Source of the DNA: Hahella sp. KA22
Lineage (GTDB): Bacteria; Pseudomonadota; Gammaproteobacteria; Pseudomonadales; Oleiphilaceae
Direction: 5' to 3'
NCBI RefSeq assembly: GCF_004135205.1
Contig: NZ_CP035490.1
Coordinates: 4,569,644 to 4,633,643 of the forward strand
Length of the DNA: 64,000 bases
Numbering within the stretch: the first letter of the stretch is position 1; every line of letters begins with the position of its first letter. The position numbers and the translations under genes were made by a program. This document shows, piece by piece, positions 17,241 to 24,882 of the stretch. The notes under the pieces are model-generated. The model saw only the letters and a list, made by a program, of their open reading frames with translations. It did not search any database and was not told where the DNA came from.

Positions 17241-18491
17241 TCAGAATTTCCAGAGCTGGTGCTGGCTGCGTTCGGTTTTGTAGTAATTCTGTTTGCGTAG
17301 ATGCTCGAAGTAAAAGCGCATGACGTCCCGCCATACGGTGTCGTAGATTTTCTCGTCATCCCCTAAGTACTGGCGAATAAACACAGGGCCGCTGGTGGTG
17401 GGCAGGAAATAGGCCGGGCCATTGACGATCTCCGTCTTCACATAGGGCTCCGCCTGTTGATTGACGGTGGCGAAGTAAGAGTAATTAGTGACGTCCGCCG
17501 ACATGAAGGGATCAAGCAGGCAGTTGATGTATTCCAGCGCCAGTTCCTGCCTGGTGGAGGTTTTGGGAATCGCCAGCGCATCGAAATACACCAAAGCGCC
17601 CTCGTCCGGTAGAGAGAAACGTACGATCTTCGCCGCCAGGCTGTTAATGCCGCTTACGTCCGGATCTTCGTTGAGCGCTTCCGCAATTTCACCGCTCCAG
17701 GCCATGGTCAGCAACAAGTCCTGACTGGCCAGCATGTCGCCCATGCCGGAGTTCATCATGCGTATGTCGTATTTGGCGATGGCCGTTTTCAGATATTCTC
17801 CCGCCTGCTGCACTTCGTCCTGATCCCTGGAGTTGGGCGACTTGCCCATGGCGAGCAGCGCAATACCAAGACTAATGCGGGCGTCTGGCGAAATCGCTAT
17901 CAGTCCTTTCAGGGAAGTGTTCGACTGTGGCTCGAACAACATCTTCCAGTTAAAAACGATATTGCCGATTTCCCAGTAGTTATAACCAATGCCCAGGCTG
18001 CCATAGATATAGGGCACCGAATAGTCGAACAGGCTTCTGGCGAAATCCTGACGCCGCAGGTTCATCGCGATATTGCGGTAGTTGGGGATCTTGTCGTAAT
18101 TGATTTTCTCGATCAGCCCCTTCTCCGCCAGACTCAACACCATGTAGTCGGTGGGCATGATGATATCGAAGGGAATTTCCGGATCGTTGGGATTCTTGTC
18201 GTCGTTGCCGTGAAGATTCAGATGCTTCTTGAACTCCGCATCGGAGTCAAAGGTGGTGACCTCTATGTTGATATTCAGCTCCTGCTGAATTTTCTTGTGC
18301 ACGGTGTCGGGAATATAGCCCTTCCACAGCAGCACCTTCAGAGTTTCCCTGTATTTCATCTTGGTGCCGCCCAGGGCGAACGTATCTTTGGCGTCGACGC
18401 TGCGTTCAATTTCCTGCCAATATACGCCGACCAGCAAGGCCATAACGGCGGTAAAGACGACTAAGAAAAAAAGCGTTCCATGTTTTTTCAT
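17241..18491 (-). CDS. Extracellular solute-binding protein, PotD/PotF-like
   Basis: The start ATG at 18491 has AGGA at good spacing; the frame is open 12 codons further upstream without a ribosome site. The 416-residue product has a hydrophobic N-terminal segment (LFFLVVFTAVMALLVGVYW) that may be an uncleaved anchor. A type II solute-binding fold follows, with LKVLLWKGYIP, PFDIIMPTDYMV, GSLGIGYNYW and AWSGEIAEAL in the order seen in spermidine/putrescine-binding proteins. No permease or ATPase gene of a polyamine importer is nearby, so it may sense or serve a transporter elsewhere. It is convergent with the SPFH gene, eight bases apart. Confidence 0.8.
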   Translation of the reverse strand: MKKHGTLFFLVVFTAVMALLVGVYWQEIERSVDAKDTFALGGTKMKYRETLKVLLWKGYIPDTVHKKIQQELNINIEVTTFDSDAEFKKHLNLHGNDDKNPNDPEIPFDIIMPTDYMVLSLAEKGLIEKINYDKIPNYRNIAMNLRRQDFARSLFDYSVPYIYGSLGIGYNYWEIGNIVFNWKMLFEPQSNTSLKGLIAISPDARISLGIALLAMGKSPNSRDQDEVQQAGEYLKTAIAKYDIRMMNSGMGDMLASQDLLLTMAWSGEIAEALNEDPDVSGINSLAAKIVRFSLPDEGALVYFDALAIPKTSTRQELALEYINCLLDPFMSADVTNYSYFATVNQQAEPYVKTEIVNGPAYFLPTTSGPVFIRQYLGDDEKIYDTVWRDVMRFYFEHLRKQNYYKTERSQHQLWKF

Positions 18492-18834
18492 ATTTCCTGT
18501 CCGGGATATCCTTTTTTTGTCCGCCATAATGGCGCGGATGACGAGAAAATTATAGCGGATTTTAATCTCCCCCTACCTCCTGTTCTGGAACAATTAATCC
18601 CGCGAACAACTGGCTTCCTTTAGATGTCTGAAACGACAGCGCCGACGCATTTCAAAATGCCGGAAATATACAATATTTCGTCACAATAACTGTGTTAAAA
18701 ATACATCCGCACGCTCCCCCCTGGGTTTCACCGGGAATGGAGCGCAGCAAAGCGCAGAAGGCGTCAGAATACGCCTCTGCGCGGTCGTTTTAAGCCAATC
18801 AACAGGACTAGGCGAACATAATAAAGGAGAAAAA
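18492..18834. promoter_or_regulatory. Divergent intergenic region with a 17-base palindrome
   Basis: Between the polyamine-type binding protein and the cysteine-rich secreted protein. It contains the 17-base palindrome GAAATATACAATATTTC (18663-18679, 7-base arms), which looks like a dimeric repressor site, and a strong hairpin at 18752-18782. No ORF is supported. No regulator can be named from the palindrome alone. Confidence 0.4.
18752..18782 (+). other. Leader hairpin upstream of the cysteine-rich protein gene
   Basis: GCGCAG-A-AGGCGT pairs with ACGCCTCTGCGC around a six-base loop, a 12-bp stem with one bulged A, followed by GGTCGTTTTAAG. It ends about 50 bases before the start codon of the 18835 gene. 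It could be a 5'-UTR structure or a weak terminator of an unrecognised short transcript; the T run is short. Confidence 0.4.
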
Positions 18835-19239
18835 ATGACTTATTTCAAACAAGGCATGATGCTGACGAGCGCGCTGTTGTTGAGCGCCGCGATACAGGCT
18901 CAGGAATTCGCCACAATAGAGGGAATTCAGGTGGTCGACGAGCAATATAACGCCACTGTGATGGCGGGAGAGGAAACCAAGTGCGCGGGCTTATGGACTT
19001 TGTCCTGTATCTGGCCCGAGGACTGTCGTTATGTGAAAAGCTCCACAGGGTTTGTCGACAACGGCGGCTGCGACGTGCACTGGAACCTGAACGAGCCCAA
19101 CCCCGATCGGGGCTGCGGCTACACGAAGACGACGGATGGTTCATTGCATGCAAAATGGTATGACTTTGACGCCAAAGGATGTCCCGGTCGGGCTTTCGTG
19201 TTCGAAACGGGTCAGGAGTTTGAAGTGCTGACCCCTTGA
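18835..19239 (+). CDS. Small secreted cysteine-rich protein, 134 aa
   Basis: An excellent ribosome site (AAAGGAG) precedes the ATG. Residues 1-22 are a Sec signal peptide (ALLLSAAIQAQ). The mature part has seven cysteines (KCAG, LSCIWPEDCRY, GGCDVHW, RGCGYTK, KGCPGR) and many aromatic residues, so it is likely disulfide-bonded outside the cytoplasm. No family was recognised. The gene stands alone, with a structured leader upstream and stem-loops downstream. Roles such as a secreted inhibitor, toxin or surface factor are all possible and cannot be separated from sequence. Confidence 0.75.
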   Translation: MTYFKQGMMLTSALLLSAAIQAQEFATIEGIQVVDEQYNATVMAGEETKCAGLWTLSCIWPEDCRYVKSSTGFVDNGGCDVHWNLNEPNPDRGCGYTKTTDGSLHAKWYDFDAKGCPGRAFVFETGQEFEVLTP

Positions 19240-19262
19240 TCTGAATAACTTCAGACATTACC

Positions 19263-19310
19263 TCAGGTTTTATACCTGAAATGACAGACTCCGCGCATCT
19301 GCGCGGAGTC
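19263..19310 (+). terminator. Tandem stem-loops after the cysteine-rich gene
   Basis: Two hairpins follow the stop codon: TCAGGT/ACCTGA (19263-19279, five-base loop), then a perfect 10-bp stem GACTCCGCGC/GCGCGGAGTC with an ATCT tetraloop (19287-19310). Neither is followed by a T run, so termination efficiency is uncertain. The second may instead stabilise the mRNA 3' end, or serve the convergent gene that ends at 19325. Confidence 0.5.
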
Positions 19311-19324
19311 GCCGCAAGGTCGCC

Positions 19325-20191
19325 TCAGTTCTGTTCCGCCTTCTCTAACTGATCCAGATAAAAATCGTGCAGGACTTTATCCGAGCCAGGACGGGTATAT
19401 GGCTCCAGACCATAGCGACCGAGAATATATTTATATTCATCCGACTTTACGAAGGTCTGAATAGCGGTGTTCAGCACCTCACGGTCCTGCGGCGTCGTAG
19501 ACTTCTTGCTCAACAGGAAGTGCACGAAGTCCTGGTTCAGCAGGTGTTCATGGATGGCGACCTTCTCCGCGATGCCCAGCGTACGCGCCATGACGCTCAA
19601 ACTGACCCGGTCGCCGGCGATTGCGTCAAGGCGGTTCAACACCAATAAATCCAGCAACCGTTCATTGTCTTTCATCAGAATCAAACGGTTGTTCTTCGCC
19701 AGCGAGGCGTGATCCAGCAGCTCGTACTCCGCCCCATAATAAGCGCCGATGACCGCGCCGAAGATCAGTTGATAATTATTCAACAGATCATTCAGGCTTG
19801 AGGCGGGGTAATAGTTCTGCTGTTCCTTGCGGATGAAGATCACCATGGTTTCATCCCGATAACTGACGGTGAAGCGCCCGTACACTTCCCTTTCCGGCGT
19901 AATGGAAGCGCCCGCCACCATGTCCACTCGCCCCTTCTCCAGCTCCAGCAGCGCCCGCTTGGAGGGAATTCGCACGAACGTATACTCGCAGCCGGCGAGA
20001 TCCAATATGGCTTTGACCAGTTCATAGTCCAAACCGGCAAGTTCTCCGTTTTCCTTCACGTACATATAAGGCTTCCAATTCGCCTGATTGATGACCAGGG
20101 ATTTGGAGCAGGCGGAATAAGCAGGCGCAGCCAAAAACAACAGGCTAAACATGAGCGCCACGGTGAGCTTGGAAACTTTCACAGGGGACAT
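19325..20191 (-). CDS. Periplasmic amino-acid-type solute-binding protein (SBP_bac_3)
   Basis: The start is taken as the ATG at 20191: GGAG lies eight bases upstream and it opens a proper Sec signal peptide (VALMFSLLFLAAPAYSA). The longer frame from 20296 has no such features. The 288-residue product has the family-3 binding fold: ANWKPYMY, GELAGLDYELVKAILDLAG, RVDMVAGASITPERE and the hinge region near LLDLLVLNRLDAIAGD. Related exported proteins without adjacent permeases are common in Vibrio- and Oceanospirillum-type genomes, where they may bind amino acids or act as sensors. No transporter genes lie next to it. Confidence 0.85.
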   Translation of the reverse strand: MSPVKVSKLTVALMFSLLFLAAPAYSACSKSLVINQANWKPYMYVKENGELAGLDYELVKAILDLAGCEYTFVRIPSKRALLELEKGRVDMVAGASITPEREVYGRFTVSYRDETMVIFIRKEQQNYYPASSLNDLLNNYQLIFGAVIGAYYGAEYELLDHASLAKNNRLILMKDNERLLDLLVLNRLDAIAGDRVSLSVMARTLGIAEKVAIHEHLLNQDFVHFLLSKKSTTPQDREVLNTAIQTFVKSDEYKYILGRYGLEPYTRPGSDKVLHDFYLDQLEKAEQN

Positions 20192-20341
20192 TGTTGAAGC
20201 TCCGAGGTAGCCAAGGAGAGAAGATAGGCTGAATTGCAGAAGAGGCGTTCCTCTCATAACGCCGGTTCTGTTGTTAATTATAAAGCACTCGAGCAAATTT
20301 TGACCGACATTCTTGTTTCCCTTTTGTGAGTTTTAACTTTG

Positions 20342-20374
20342 TTGACAAAATAGTCTTTTTGTTATGCTATAACA
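20342..20374 (+). promoter_or_regulatory. Promoter with Zur-box palindrome upstream of CobW-family gene
   Basis: TTGACA (20342-20347) is a consensus -35. The palindrome TGTTATGCTATAACA (20360-20374) covers the -10 area. It matches the gammaproteobacterial Zur pattern TGTTATANTATAACA at all but one fixed position. Zur with zinc would block RNA polymerase here, so the gene 39 bases downstream should be switched on when zinc is scarce, which is usual for CobW/ZigA-type zinc chaperones. Confidence 0.75.
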
Positions 20375-20412
20375 TTTACAAAACACACTATTCATATCCG
20401 TGGAGTCATACC

Positions 20413-21630
20413 ATGTATAAATTGCCCGTGACCGTGCTGTCGGGGTTTCTCGGCGCAGGAAAAACCACCCTGCTCAACCATATTCTGCAAAACCGGGACG
20501 GCCTTAAGGTCGCGGTCATCGTTAATGACATGAGTGAAGTCAACATTGACGCCAGCCAGATCAATCGCGAAGTGAATCTGAATCGGGCGGAAGAAAAACT
20601 GGTGGAAATGAGCAATGGCTGTATCTGCTGCACCTTGCGAGAAGATTTATTGCAGGAGGTTTCCCGCCTTGCACGGGAGAATCGCTTCGATTATCTGGTC
20701 ATAGAATCGACGGGCGTATCCGAACCGCTGCCGGTGGCCGAAACTTTTACGTTTCGGGACGAGCATGGCGTGAGTCTGGCGGATATCGCGCAACTGGATA
20801 CCTTGGTCACGGTAGTGGATGGCGTCAACTTCATGCGCGATTATGAAAACGCCGCTACGCTGCAGGAAGTCGGCGAGTCGCTGGACGCCGGGGACGAGCG
20901 CAACGTCGCCGAGCTGCTCGTGGAGCAAATTGAGTTCAGCGACGTGTTGGTAGTTAGCAAGCTTGATCTGATCAGTCAGGCGGAACGGGAAGAGTTATTT
21001 TCCGTGCTGCGCAAGCTCAACCCGGATGCGGATATCGTGGCGGCCTTGATGGGACAGGCGCCGCTGTCTAAAGTTTTAAACACTGGCAGATTCAATTTTG
21101 AGAAAGCCGCCCGAGCGCCGGGTTGGTTGCAGGAACTGCGCGGCGAGCACACGCCAGAGACGGAGGAGTACGGCATCGGCAGCATCAGTTACCGGGCGCG
21201 TCGCCCTTTTCATCCCCAGCGCTTTCATCAGTTTCTGGAGCGGGACTGGAATAATGGACGCCTGCTACGGTCCAAAGGATATTTCTGGCTCGCCAGCCGC
21301 CCTTATGAAGCCGGGGGCTGGTCTCAAGCCGGCGGTGTGATGCGCTACAGTTACGCAGGCCTGTTTTGGGCCGGCGCGCCACAAGAATACTGGCCCCAGG
21401 ATGAAGAATCCCTGCGCCTGATTCGCGGTAACTGGCTGGAGCCTTACGGCGATCGCCGTCAGGAGCTGGTGTTTATCGGACAGGGAATCGACTGGGAGCG
21501 GCTGCGCAGCGAACTCAACGCCTGCCTGTTGACCGACGCGGAATTGGCCCAAGGCGAAAAAGTCTGGGTGACCTACCCTGACCCGCTGCCGGCATGGCGT
21601 TCGTTTCAAGATGAAAGGGAATCGGCGTAG
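20413..21630 (+). CDS. CobW/COG0523-family GTPase, probable zinc metallochaperone (ZigA/YeiR-like)
   Basis: The ATG at 20413 has GGAG eight bases upstream, giving 405 residues. Visible features are Walker [10 protein letters not shown], switch-region [13 protein letters not shown], the metal-binding CxCC motif in [11 protein letters not shown], the GTP-specificity motif SKLDL, and the C-terminal CobW_C domain ([21 protein letters not shown]). These GTPases hand metal to client proteins. The Zur-type box in the promoter argues that the metal is zinc and the condition zinc starvation. It is a single-gene unit closed by a strong terminator. Confidence 0.92.
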   Translation: MYKLPVTVLSGFLGAGKTTLLNHILQNRDGLKVAVIVNDMSEVNIDASQINREVNLNRAEEKLVEMSNGCICCTLREDLLQEVSRLARENRFDYLVIESTGVSEPLPVAETFTFRDEHGVSLADIAQLDTLVTVVDGVNFMRDYENAATLQEVGESLDAGDERNVAELLVEQIEFSDVLVVSKLDLISQAEREELFSVLRKLNPDADIVAALMGQAPLSKVLNTGRFNFEKAARAPGWLQELRGEHTPETEEYGIGSISYRARRPFHPQRFHQFLERDWNNGRLLRSKGYFWLASRPYEAGGWSQAGGVMRYSYAGLFWAGAPQEYWPQDEESLRLIRGNWLEPYGDRRQELVFIGQGIDWERLRSELNACLLTDAELAQGEKVWVTYPDPLPAWRSFQDERESA

Positions 21631-21684
21631 TTGCAGGATCAGCCTGTTGGCGTCCGCAACTGCGCCTGACCGGCAGGATGCCTT

Positions 21685-21719
21685 AAAGCCCCGCGCGCCC
21701 ATCCGCGCGGGGCTTTTTT
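21685..21719 (+). terminator. Rho-independent terminator after the CobW-family gene
   Basis: A 13-bp perfect stem, AAAGCCCCGCGCG (21685-21697) with its complement (21704-21716) around a six-base loop, runs into six T (21714-21719). The A run on the left side lets it also serve the convergent aminotransferase gene ending at 21744. Confidence 0.92.
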
Positions 21720-21743
21720 ATAAGGCGAGATTAACGCTCGTTA

Positions 21744-22928
21744 TCAAGCGCCAACGGCGATAAAGGCTTTCACCACCGCGTCGATGTCGCTTTCTCTCAA
21801 TCCCGCCACATTCAGGCGGCCGCCGCCGACCAGATACACGCCGTGCTCCTGGCGCAGCATAGCGATTTTCTCATCGCTCAGGCTGGTGACGGAGAACATG
21901 CCTTTGTGGCGTTTGAAATAGTCAAAGCGATCACTGCCAGTCGCAGTCTGGAACGCCGCCGCCAATTGTTCACGCAGACGTTTGATGCGCGCGTTCATAT
22001 CCTGCAGTTCGGTCAACCAGGTTTCCTTCAACTGCGGATTGTTCAAAATCATGGCCACAATCGCCGCGCCGTGATCTGGCGGCATGGTGTAAGTGGAGCG
22101 CGCCATTTCCAGGATGCGTCCCCGCGCCTTCATGGTTTCTTCCATGGTTTTGCCGATAACGATGGCCGCGCCAGTGCGCTCGCGATAGAGGCCAAAGTTC
22201 TTCGAGCAGGAGGTGGCGATAATCATCTCTTCTACGCTGTCCGCCAATATGCGTAAACCCGCCGCGTCTTCCATCAGACCATCGCCGAAGCCCTGATAGG
22301 CGATATCGACAAACGGCAGAAACCCTTTCGAATTGGCCAGTTCTGCAATGCGTTTCCAAGTGTCTAAAGAAATATCCGCGCCGGTGGGGTTGTGGCAGCA
22401 GCCGTGCAGCAACAGCACATCGCTTTCGCCCAATTGCTCAACCTGAGCCAGCATGGCGGCTTCGTCCACCGCTTTGGTTTCGGCGATAAAGTATGGGTAC
22501 TCCTTCACGGTCAGACCCGCCGCTTCCATCACCGGACGGTGATTCACGTAACTGGGCGAGCTGATCCAGACGGTGGCGTCTGGACGCGCTTGTTTCAGCA
22601 GATCCGCCAGCATACGCAACGCGCCGCTGGCGCCAGGCGTCTGCACGCCCGCAGCGCGACTGTGCAATTTGGTTCCCTGCAACAATAGATCAACCATCGC
22701 CTTGTTGAAGATTTCGTCTCCGGCCAGACCGACATAGCTCTTGGATTGTTGCGTGTTCGCCAGCACCAGTTGCGCCTCGCGCACGGCGGCCATGATCGGC
22801 GTTTGCCCCTCACTGTTGCGGTATACGCCGATGCCCAGATCGATCTTATTGGGTCGGGGGTCTTCCTTGAATGCAACGCTGATGGACAGGATCGGGTCCT
22901 GCTTGGGGGCGCTTAAACGCTCGAACAT
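21744..22928 (-). CDS. Aspartate/aromatic amino acid aminotransferase (AspC/TyrB type)
   Basis: A full-length 394-residue class I PLP aminotransferase of the Ia subgroup. The N-terminal IDLGIGVYRNSEGQTPI block is typical of AspC/TyrB. HGCCHNPTGADIS carries the Asn that contacts PLP. SCSKNFGLYRER holds the Schiff-base Lys (about residue 240) and the phosphate-binding Arg. It exchanges amino groups between aspartate or aromatic amino acids and 2-oxoglutarate; sequence alone does not fix which. It follows the EamA-type transporter gene by 72 bases on the same strand, and both are divergent from an Lrp/AsnC regulator, so the three may form one amino-acid response unit. Confidence 0.92.
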   Translation of the reverse strand: MFERLSAPKQDPILSISVAFKEDPRPNKIDLGIGVYRNSEGQTPIMAAVREAQLVLANTQQSKSYVGLAGDEIFNKAMVDLLLQGTKLHSRAAGVQTPGASGALRMLADLLKQARPDATVWISSPSYVNHRPVMEAAGLTVKEYPYFIAETKAVDEAAMLAQVEQLGESDVLLLHGCCHNPTGADISLDTWKRIAELANSKGFLPFVDIAYQGFGDGLMEDAAGLRILADSVEEMIIATSCSKNFGLYRERTGAAIVIGKTMEETMKARGRILEMARSTYTMPPDHGAAIVAMILNNPQLKETWLTELQDMNARIKRLREQLAAAFQTATGSDRFDYFKRHKGMFSVTSLSDEKIAMLRQEHGVYLVGGGRLNVAGLRESDIDAVVKAFIAVGA

Positions 22929-23000
22929 GGTTTTTACTCCATCTGATAGAGTGATTGACGTTGGAAATCCGGTGATTTTCGGCGCCGCCGCTTAACCTGC

Positions 23001-23960
23001 TCAGGCTTTCTCCCGGTTCAGCAGGCCGCTGGCGCAAATGACGCCTGAGGTTACCAAGCCCAGTCCCAACAGGGAAGCAAATTCGACGCTTTCCTGTAAC
23101 ATAACCGCCGCCAGCAAAGTGGCGCAAACTGGCGTCATGGAGCCAATGGCGGAGGTAATTTCAGCGCCCAGTCGCGAGATCGCAAAACTGTACAGAAAGC
23201 CCGCTCCCAGCCCTACTCCAATGCCTTGCACCAGCATCTGCGCCGTTAACTCCATCACAGGCATGCTGCTCCAGGCTAATTCGGGCTGGCTCCATAGCGC
23301 CCAGATCAATAGCAGCGCCGCATTCGGCGTCGTCACTACCGCTGCCGCCTCCAAGGGCTTCAAGCCGCTTTGACGAACGGAAATCGTAAACACCGCCCAC
23401 ATGGCGCTACAGAACAAGAAGAGCACATGGCCCCGCCACAGGTCGCCGGAAGGATGAGATAATGAGGAATAGAGAAAACAGGAAGCGCCCACCGCCACCG
23501 CCAGCAACCCGTATCGACGCCATACCGACAGCGGCTCCTTGAAAATCAACACCGCCATACCGGTCACGAACAATGGCGCAGCGCCCGGAATCAACGTGCT
23601 GCCGTCCGCCACAGGAGCCCAGCCCATAGCGGCGGCGCTCAACAGAAAGAACGGCAGCCCCGCCCCCACCATGACGCCCAGAAGATACAGTTTGGGCGCC
23701 GCCAGAATGCGATGCCGGCGTTTGATTAACAAAGGCGTCAGGATAAGACCGGGAATACAGAAGCGAAACAAGGCGAGATCGAAAATGCCCAGGGGCGACA
23801 GCGCGCCAAACTTGAGGGACAGAAAATAGCTGGACCAGATCAACACAGTGAGGCAAGCGGCCCCATAACCCAGCAATTTTTGCTTCGAATCGGACAGGAT
23901 GGGAGTGACTCGGGTCAGGGACGCCTCAGAGTGAGCGTTAATGGACGCACTGGCGGACAT
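23001..23960 (-). CDS. EamA/DMT-family transporter
   Basis: A 319-residue inner-membrane protein with about ten hydrophobic helices in two EamA repeats, preceded by a polar N-terminus of about 27 residues. Family marks are LIWSSYFLSLKFG in helix 1, the PGAAPLFVTGMAVLIFKEPLS end of the first repeat, and ITSAIGSMTPVCATLLAAVMLQE in the second. Many relatives export amino acids or metabolites. The ATG at 23960 has GAGG at seven bases. It is divergent from an Lrp-type regulator and upstream of an aminotransferase, so amino-acid export is a reasonable inference. Confidence 0.88.
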   Translation of the reverse strand: MSASASINAHSEASLTRVTPILSDSKQKLLGYGAACLTVLIWSSYFLSLKFGALSPLGIFDLALFRFCIPGLILTPLLIKRRHRILAAPKLYLLGVMVGAGLPFFLLSAAAMGWAPVADGSTLIPGAAPLFVTGMAVLIFKEPLSVWRRYGLLAVAVGASCFLYSSLSHPSGDLWRGHVLFLFCSAMWAVFTISVRQSGLKPLEAAAVVTTPNAALLLIWALWSQPELAWSSMPVMELTAQMLVQGIGVGLGAGFLYSFAISRLGAEITSAIGSMTPVCATLLAAVMLQESVEFASLLGLGLVTSGVICASGLLNREKA

Positions 23961-24039
23961 AGGGATGCCTCGTTAGTTGTTTTTCCCATTATCATGGAAA
24001 TTAAGAGGCGAAAACTGGCAACTTTCACGAACAGATAGC

Positions 24040-24071
24040 GAACATTTAGCTGATTAAACTAATATATGTTC
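24040..24071. promoter_or_regulatory. Inverted repeat in the Lrp/EamA divergent promoter region
   Basis: GAACAT (24040-24045) and ATGTTC (24066-24071) form an inverted repeat with a 20-base AT-rich spacer, between the divergent EamA-type and Lrp-type genes. Lrp/AsnC proteins bind AT-rich inverted repeats beside their own gene and the divergent target, so this is a candidate operator. The match is short and could be chance. Confidence 0.35.
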
Positions 24072-24097
24072 ATTTAGTAGTGATTAGAGCCATTTCC

Positions 24098-24565
24098 ATG
24101 CAGAGAGCAAATCTTGACCGGATAGACCGACAGTTATTAGACCTGCTGCAACAGGACGCCCGCCTGACCACCGCACAACTGGCGGATAAAGTCGGTCTGT
24201 CCGCCTCGCCCTGCGCCAGACGCGTCAGACATCTGGAGGAAAGCGGACTGATTCAAACCTACCGGGCGCAATTGGACAGAACCAAGCTGGGACTGGGGGT
24301 CACTATCTTTGTGCATGTCCGTTTAAGCCGCCACACGGAATCCGTGGTCGCCGACTTTGAAGAAAAAGTGCGCAATATGGACGAGGTCGTGAATTGCCAC
24401 ACCGTATCAGGTCCGTTCGACTACCTGCTGCAAGTGGTCAGCGCGGGTCTGCCGGGGTATGAGCGCTGGGTGCGCCGGCTGCAAAGTCTTCCCGCCGTCA
24501 ATAACATCGACAGCAGCTTCGCCATCCGTTCAGTGAAAGAGCATGGCCCCCTCCCTATCTACTAA
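24098..24565 (+). CDS. Lrp/AsnC family transcriptional regulator
   Basis: From the ATG at 24098 (a GTG six codons earlier is open but less likely) the protein has 155 residues, the family length. The N-terminal helix-turn-helix is LDRIDRQLLDLLQQD through LADKVGLSASPCARRVRHLEESGLI. The C-terminal RAM domain, which binds amino-acid effectors, covers VTIFVHVRLSRH and VSGPFDYLLQVV. It is divergent from the EamA-type transporter and aminotransferase genes, the common layout for a local regulator of amino-acid export or metabolism. The effector is not predictable from sequence. Confidence 0.9.
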   Translation: MQRANLDRIDRQLLDLLQQDARLTTAQLADKVGLSASPCARRVRHLEESGLIQTYRAQLDRTKLGLGVTIFVHVRLSRHTESVVADFEEKVRNMDEVVNCHTVSGPFDYLLQVVSAGLPGYERWVRRLQSLPAVNNIDSSFAIRSVKEHGPLPIY

Positions 24566-24882
24566 ATACAGACCAACACCTTGGCGATCTGACTTGCATT
24601 TGGGAACACTTTGGGAGATGACAACAGCTCTCCCAACCCCACCTAATCACATTAAAAAACATGCATAAGCCACTGTTTTAAAATACATCAGATAAGAATT
24701 TTCGGCTTATTCCAAACGAAATATCACCTACTCCATAGGCCATCCAGGGTATTGGAGCAGCCGTCATCTTTTTACACTCTTGTTGTTTCTCGGCAGTGCG
24801 CCATGATTTTCATTAATGGCGGAATTCATCCGTACTGCCGCCCAAACCGCCCGGATATAAGAACAGCAGGAAGGAACTACCT
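24566..24882. other. Intergenic region before the polysaccharide lyase
   Basis: About 317 AT-rich bases. An 8-bp inverted repeat, TTGGGAGA (24611-24618) and TCTCCCAA (24629-24636), follows the Lrp gene and may end its transcript, though no T run follows. The rest should contain the lyase promoter, but no confident -35/-10 pair could be assigned. A ribosome site (AAGGA) precedes the ATG at 24883. No ORF is supported. Confidence 0.4.
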
